DNA from: an uncultured Enterobacter sp. | Lineage (GTDB): Bacteria > Pseudomonadota > Gammaproteobacteria > Enterobacterales > Enterobacteriaceae | Assembly: GCA_946477805.1 (NCBI GenBank) | Contig: CAMKZP010000155.1 | Span: 1 to 7,968 of the forward strand | Direction: 5' to 3' | DNA length: 7,968 bases | Shown: piece by piece, positions 5,730 through 7,968 of the stretch | Numbering within the stretch: the stretch's first letter is position 1 | Layout of the letters: each line of letters starts with the position of its first letter | The notes under the pieces: model-generated | Told to the model about the DNA's origin: nothing | Database searches by the model: none | The model's input: only the letters and a program-made list of their open reading frames with translations | Position numbers and translations under genes: made by a program

Positions 5730-6695
5730 ATGAAAGAGCTCATGGTCGTCGCCATCGGCGGCAACAGCATTATCAAAGACAACGCCAGCCAGTCGGTTGA
5801 ACATCAGGCCCAGGCGGTAAAAGCGGTGGCAGAGTCGGTGCTCGACATGCTGGCCTCCGACTATGACATCGTACTCACCCACGGCAACGGCCCACAGGTG
5901 GGGCTGGATCTGCGCCGCGCCGAGATCGCCCACGAGCGGGAAGGGCTGCCGCTGACCCCGCTGGCGAACTGCGTGGCGGACACGCAGGGCGGCATCGGCT
6001 ATTTGATCCAGCAGGCGCTGAACAACCGTCTCGCCGCGCGGGGCGAGCAAAAAGCGGTCACGGTCGTTACCCAGGTCGAGGTGGATAAAAACGATCCTGG
6101 CTTCGCGCACCCGACCAAGCCTATCGGGGCGTTCCTCACCGAAGCGCAGCGGGATGCGCTCCAGATCGCGTACCCGGACTGGCACTTCGTTGAGGACGCC
6201 GGGCGGGGCTATCGCCGCGTGGTGGCCTCCCCGCGGCCGCTGCGGATTGTTGAAGCGGACGCCATCAAAACGCTGACGCAAAAAGGCTACGTGGCGATCG
6301 GCGCGGGCGGCGGCGGCATTCCGGTGGTTCGCACGGAACAGGGTGACTATCAGAGCGTCGACGCGGTGATCGATAAAGATCTCTCCACCGCGCTGCTGGC
6401 GCGTGAGATCCACGCTGACGTGCTGGTCATCACCACCGGCGTGGAGAAAGTGTGCATTAACTTCGGCAAGCCGAACCAGCAGGCGCTGGGCACCGTCAGC
6501 GTGGCGCAGATGACGCGCTACATGGAGGAGGGCCACTTCCCGGCAGGCAGCATGCTGCCGAAAATCGTCGCCTCGCTGGAATTTTTACGCCACGGCGGCA
6601 GGCGAGCGATCGTCACCTCGCCGGACTGCCTGCCCGCGGCGCTGCGCGGGGAGACCGGCACCCACATTGTGAATGAAGGAAATAAAGATGAATGA
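5730..6695 (+). CDS. yahI: Carbamate kinase YahI
   Basis: This 321-residue protein of the amino-acid kinase fold matches E. coli YahI (316). It should catalyse ATP + carbamate = ADP + carbamoyl phosphate, running toward ATP in catabolism. Family motifs appear in order: VVAIGGNSI (6-14), THGNGPQVG (50-58), DTQGGIGYLI (84-93), TQVEVDKNDPGF (114-125) with PTKPIG (128-133), AGRGYRRVVASPRP (157-170), GAGGGGIPV (191-199), DAVIDKDLSTALLA (211-224), ITTGVEKV (234-241) and GSMLPKI (273-279). All expected catalytic regions are present, so it should be active. The ATG follows AAGGA (5719-5723) by 6 nt. It lies downstream of the palindromic repeat, and its stop overlaps the yahJ start by 8 bp, so the two are translationally coupled. 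Pairing with FdrA-type genes mirrors the allantoin-degradation locus, where a carbamate kinase harvests ATP from oxamate carbamoyltransferase. Confidence 0.93.
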   Translation: MKELMVVAIGGNSIIKDNASQSVEHQAQAVKAVAESVLDMLASDYDIVLTHGNGPQVGLDLRRAEIAHEREGLPLTPLANCVADTQGGIGYLIQQALNNRLAARGEQKAVTVVTQVEVDKNDPGFAHPTKPIGAFLTEAQRDALQIAYPDWHFVEDAGRGYRRVVASPRPLRIVEADAIKTLTQKGYVAIGAGGGGIPVVRTEQGDYQSVDAVIDKDLSTALLAREIHADVLVITTGVEKVCINFGKPNQQALGTVSVAQMTRYMEEGHFPAGSMLPKIVASLEFLRHGGRRAIVTSPDCLPAALRGETGTHIVNEGNKDE

Positions 6696-7968
6696 GAATA
6701 AAAGCCGCCGCGAGTTTATCAGCCAGAGCGGCAAAATGGTCACCGCCTGCGCGCTGTTTGGCGCTACCGGCTCCGTCGCGTATGCTGCGGATACCGCAAA
6801 GCCAACCTGCGAGACGGGCAAACCGATGAACATCACCGCAACACACTACTACCTCGACAACGTGCTGCTGGAGGCCGGATTTGATTTTGACGGCGGCGTG
6901 GCGACAAGCACCCGCACCGAGCTGAAAACGCTGGAGATAAAGGACGGTAAAATCGTCGCCCTGCGCGAGAATAAAAGCCACGCCGACGCCACGCTGCCGC
7001 ACTACGACGCGGGCAGCAAGCTGATGCTCCCGGCGATGCGCGACATGCACATCCACCTGGACAAAACCTTCTACGGCGGCCCGTGGCGCTCCCTGAACCG
7101 TCCGGCGGGGACCACCATTCAGGACATGATCCGCCTGGAGCAAAAGCTGCTGCCCGAGCTGCAGCCCTACACGCAGGCGCGCGCGGAAAAGCTCATCGAT
7201 CTGATCCAGTCTAAAGGCTCCACCGTTGCCCGCAGCCACTGCAACATTGAGCCGGTTTCCGGCCTGAAAAATCTGGAGAATTTGCAGGCGGTCCTGGCGC
7301 GCCGTCGCGCGGGGTTTGACTGCGAAATCGTTGCCTTCCCGCAGCACGGCCTGCTGCTGTCGAATTCTGAAAAACTGATGCGCGAGGCGATGCAGGCCGG
7401 CGCGCACTACGTGGGCGGGCTGGATCCGACGAACGTTGACGGCGCGATGGAAAAATCCCTCGATCTGATGTTCCAGATCGCGCTGGATTACGACAAAGGG
7501 GTGGATATTCACCTGCACGAAACCAGCCCGGCGGGCGTGGCGGCGGTGAATTACATGGTGGAAACCGTGGAGAAAACCCCGGCGCTGAAGGGCAAGCTCA
7601 CCATCAGCCACGCTTTTGCGCTGGCGACGCTTAACGAGCAGCAGGTGGACGAGATCGCCACCCGCATGGCGGCGCAGCAGGTGACGATTGCCTCCACCGT
7701 GCCGATTGGCACCCTGCATATGCCGCTGAAGCAGCTGCGGGATAAGGGCGTGTTTGTGATGACCGGCACCGACAGCGCGATCGACCATTGGTCCCCGTAC
7801 GGCCTGGGCGACATGCTGGAAAAAGCCAACCTCTATGCGCAGCTCTATATCCGTCCGAACGAGCAGACGCTCTCCCGCGCGCTGGGCATCGCCACCGGCG
7901 ACGTGCTGCCCTTAAACGACAAAGGCGAACGCGTGTGGCCGAAAGTGCAGGACGACGCCAGCTTCGTG
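6688..7968 (+). CDS. yahJ: Tat-exported CodA-clade amidohydrolase YahJ (3' end cut off)
   Basis: The frame stays open for 427 codons to the window edge; E. coli YahJ has about 460, so some 33 residues are missing. The N-terminus has a twin-arginine signal: SRREFIS (6-12), a mild hydrophobic stretch (17-31), and AYA cleavage near 33. The rest is a metal-dependent TIM-barrel amidohydrolase of the cytosine-deaminase clade. Aligned by eye with CodA, the metal and catalytic residues are H121 and H123 (DMHIHLDK), H275 and E278 (VDIHLHE), H308 (TISHAFA) and D362 (GTDSAID). Q219 in AFPQHG matches the substrate glutamine of CodA, while S363 replaces CodA D314. It should hydrolyse a cyclic or amide C-N bond in the periplasm; the substrate is unknown. 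AAGGA (6676-6680) precedes the ATG by 7 nt, and the start lies within the end of yahI. E. coli YahJ has a similar signal and, as I recall, is listed among Tat substrates. Confidence 0.92.
   Translation, partial: MNENKSRREFISQSGKMVTACALFGATGSVAYAADTAKPTCETGKPMNITATHYYLDNVLLEAGFDFDGGVATSTRTELKTLEIKDGKIVALRENKSHADATLPHYDAGSKLMLPAMRDMHIHLDKTFYGGPWRSLNRPAGTTIQDMIRLEQKLLPELQPYTQARAEKLIDLIQSKGSTVARSHCNIEPVSGLKNLENLQAVLARRRAGFDCEIVAFPQHGLLLSNSEKLMREAMQAGAHYVGGLDPTNVDGAMEKSLDLMFQIALDYDKGVDIHLHETSPAGVAAVNYMVETVEKTPALKGKLTISHAFALATLNEQQVDEIATRMAAQQVTIASTVPIGTLHMPLKQLRDKGVFVMTGTDSAIDHWSPYGLGDMLEKANLYAQLYIRPNEQTLSRALGIATGDVLPLNDKGERVWPKVQDDASFV

Noticed and set aside
6739..6750. Possible lipobox VTAC at YahJ residues 18-21
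   Set aside because: It lies only a few residues after charged K16, so no proper hydrophobic core precedes the cysteine. The twin-arginine motif with AYA cleavage explains the N-terminus better, and the cysteine position is alanine in E. coli YahJ as I recall it.
6613..7788. 391-codon antisense open frame opposite yahJ, and similar long ones at 1558-2412, 2955-3998, 4736-5629 and 5631-6536
   Set aside because: Long stop-free antisense frames are expected opposite GC-rich genes with strong third-position bias. Their products are rich in His, Arg and Ala without known motifs, while the plus-strand genes are well conserved families.
1..7968. CRISPR arrays, tRNA or rRNA genes, insertion sequences, prophage or defence genes
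   Set aside because: No direct-repeat arrays, RNA gene signatures, transposase or phage protein motifs were seen on either strand. The region is an ordinary catabolic operon with its regulator.

Overview
The window is a chromosomal segment from a GC-rich enteric bacterium, most like Enterobacter, Klebsiella or Lelliottia. Gene order and protein sequence closely follow the Escherichia coli K-12 yah cluster (yahB, yahD, yahF, yahG, yahI, yahJ). The high GC content and strong G/C bias at third codon positions fit Enterobacter/Klebsiella better than E. coli. These assignments come from recognising the proteins by eye; no database search was run.

Layout. Positions 1-70 (minus strand) hold the first 23 codons of the LysR-type regulator yahB. 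A comparatively AT-rich divergent intergenic region (71-389) follows, with a good CRP/FNR-like operator, a perfect 12-bp palindrome and plausible promoters. All remaining genes are on the plus strand: yahD (ankyrin-repeat protein, 390-995), yahF (FdrA family, 1102-2643), yahG (DUF1116/YlbE family, 2643-4058), an NCS2-type permease that K-12 lacks at this position (4070-5614), yahI (carbamate kinase, 5730-6695), and yahJ (a Tat-exported CodA-clade amidohydrolase, 6688 to the window edge, cut off). From yahF to the permease the genes are tightly coupled (1-bp overlap, then 11 bp). yahI and yahJ overlap by 8 bp. A 77-bp near-perfect palindromic repeat separates the permease from yahI.

How the genes may work together. 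The FdrA and YlbE homologues of YahF and YahG are reported subunits of the E. coli oxamate carbamoyltransferase (AllF, AllG, with YlbF/AllH). That enzyme makes carbamoyl phosphate, from which a catabolic carbamate kinase makes ATP. This locus therefore looks like a second module of the same logic for an unidentified carbamoyl or ureido compound. The exported amidohydrolase would act on a precursor in the periplasm, the permease would import the product, YahF/YahG would transfer the carbamoyl group to phosphate, and YahI would form ATP, CO2 and ammonia. The substrate is unknown and this scheme is inference.

Differences from K-12. yahC is absent between yahB and yahD. yahE, the third (DUF2877, YlbF/AllH-like) gene, is absent between yahD and yahF. 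A full-length permease is present between yahG and yahI.
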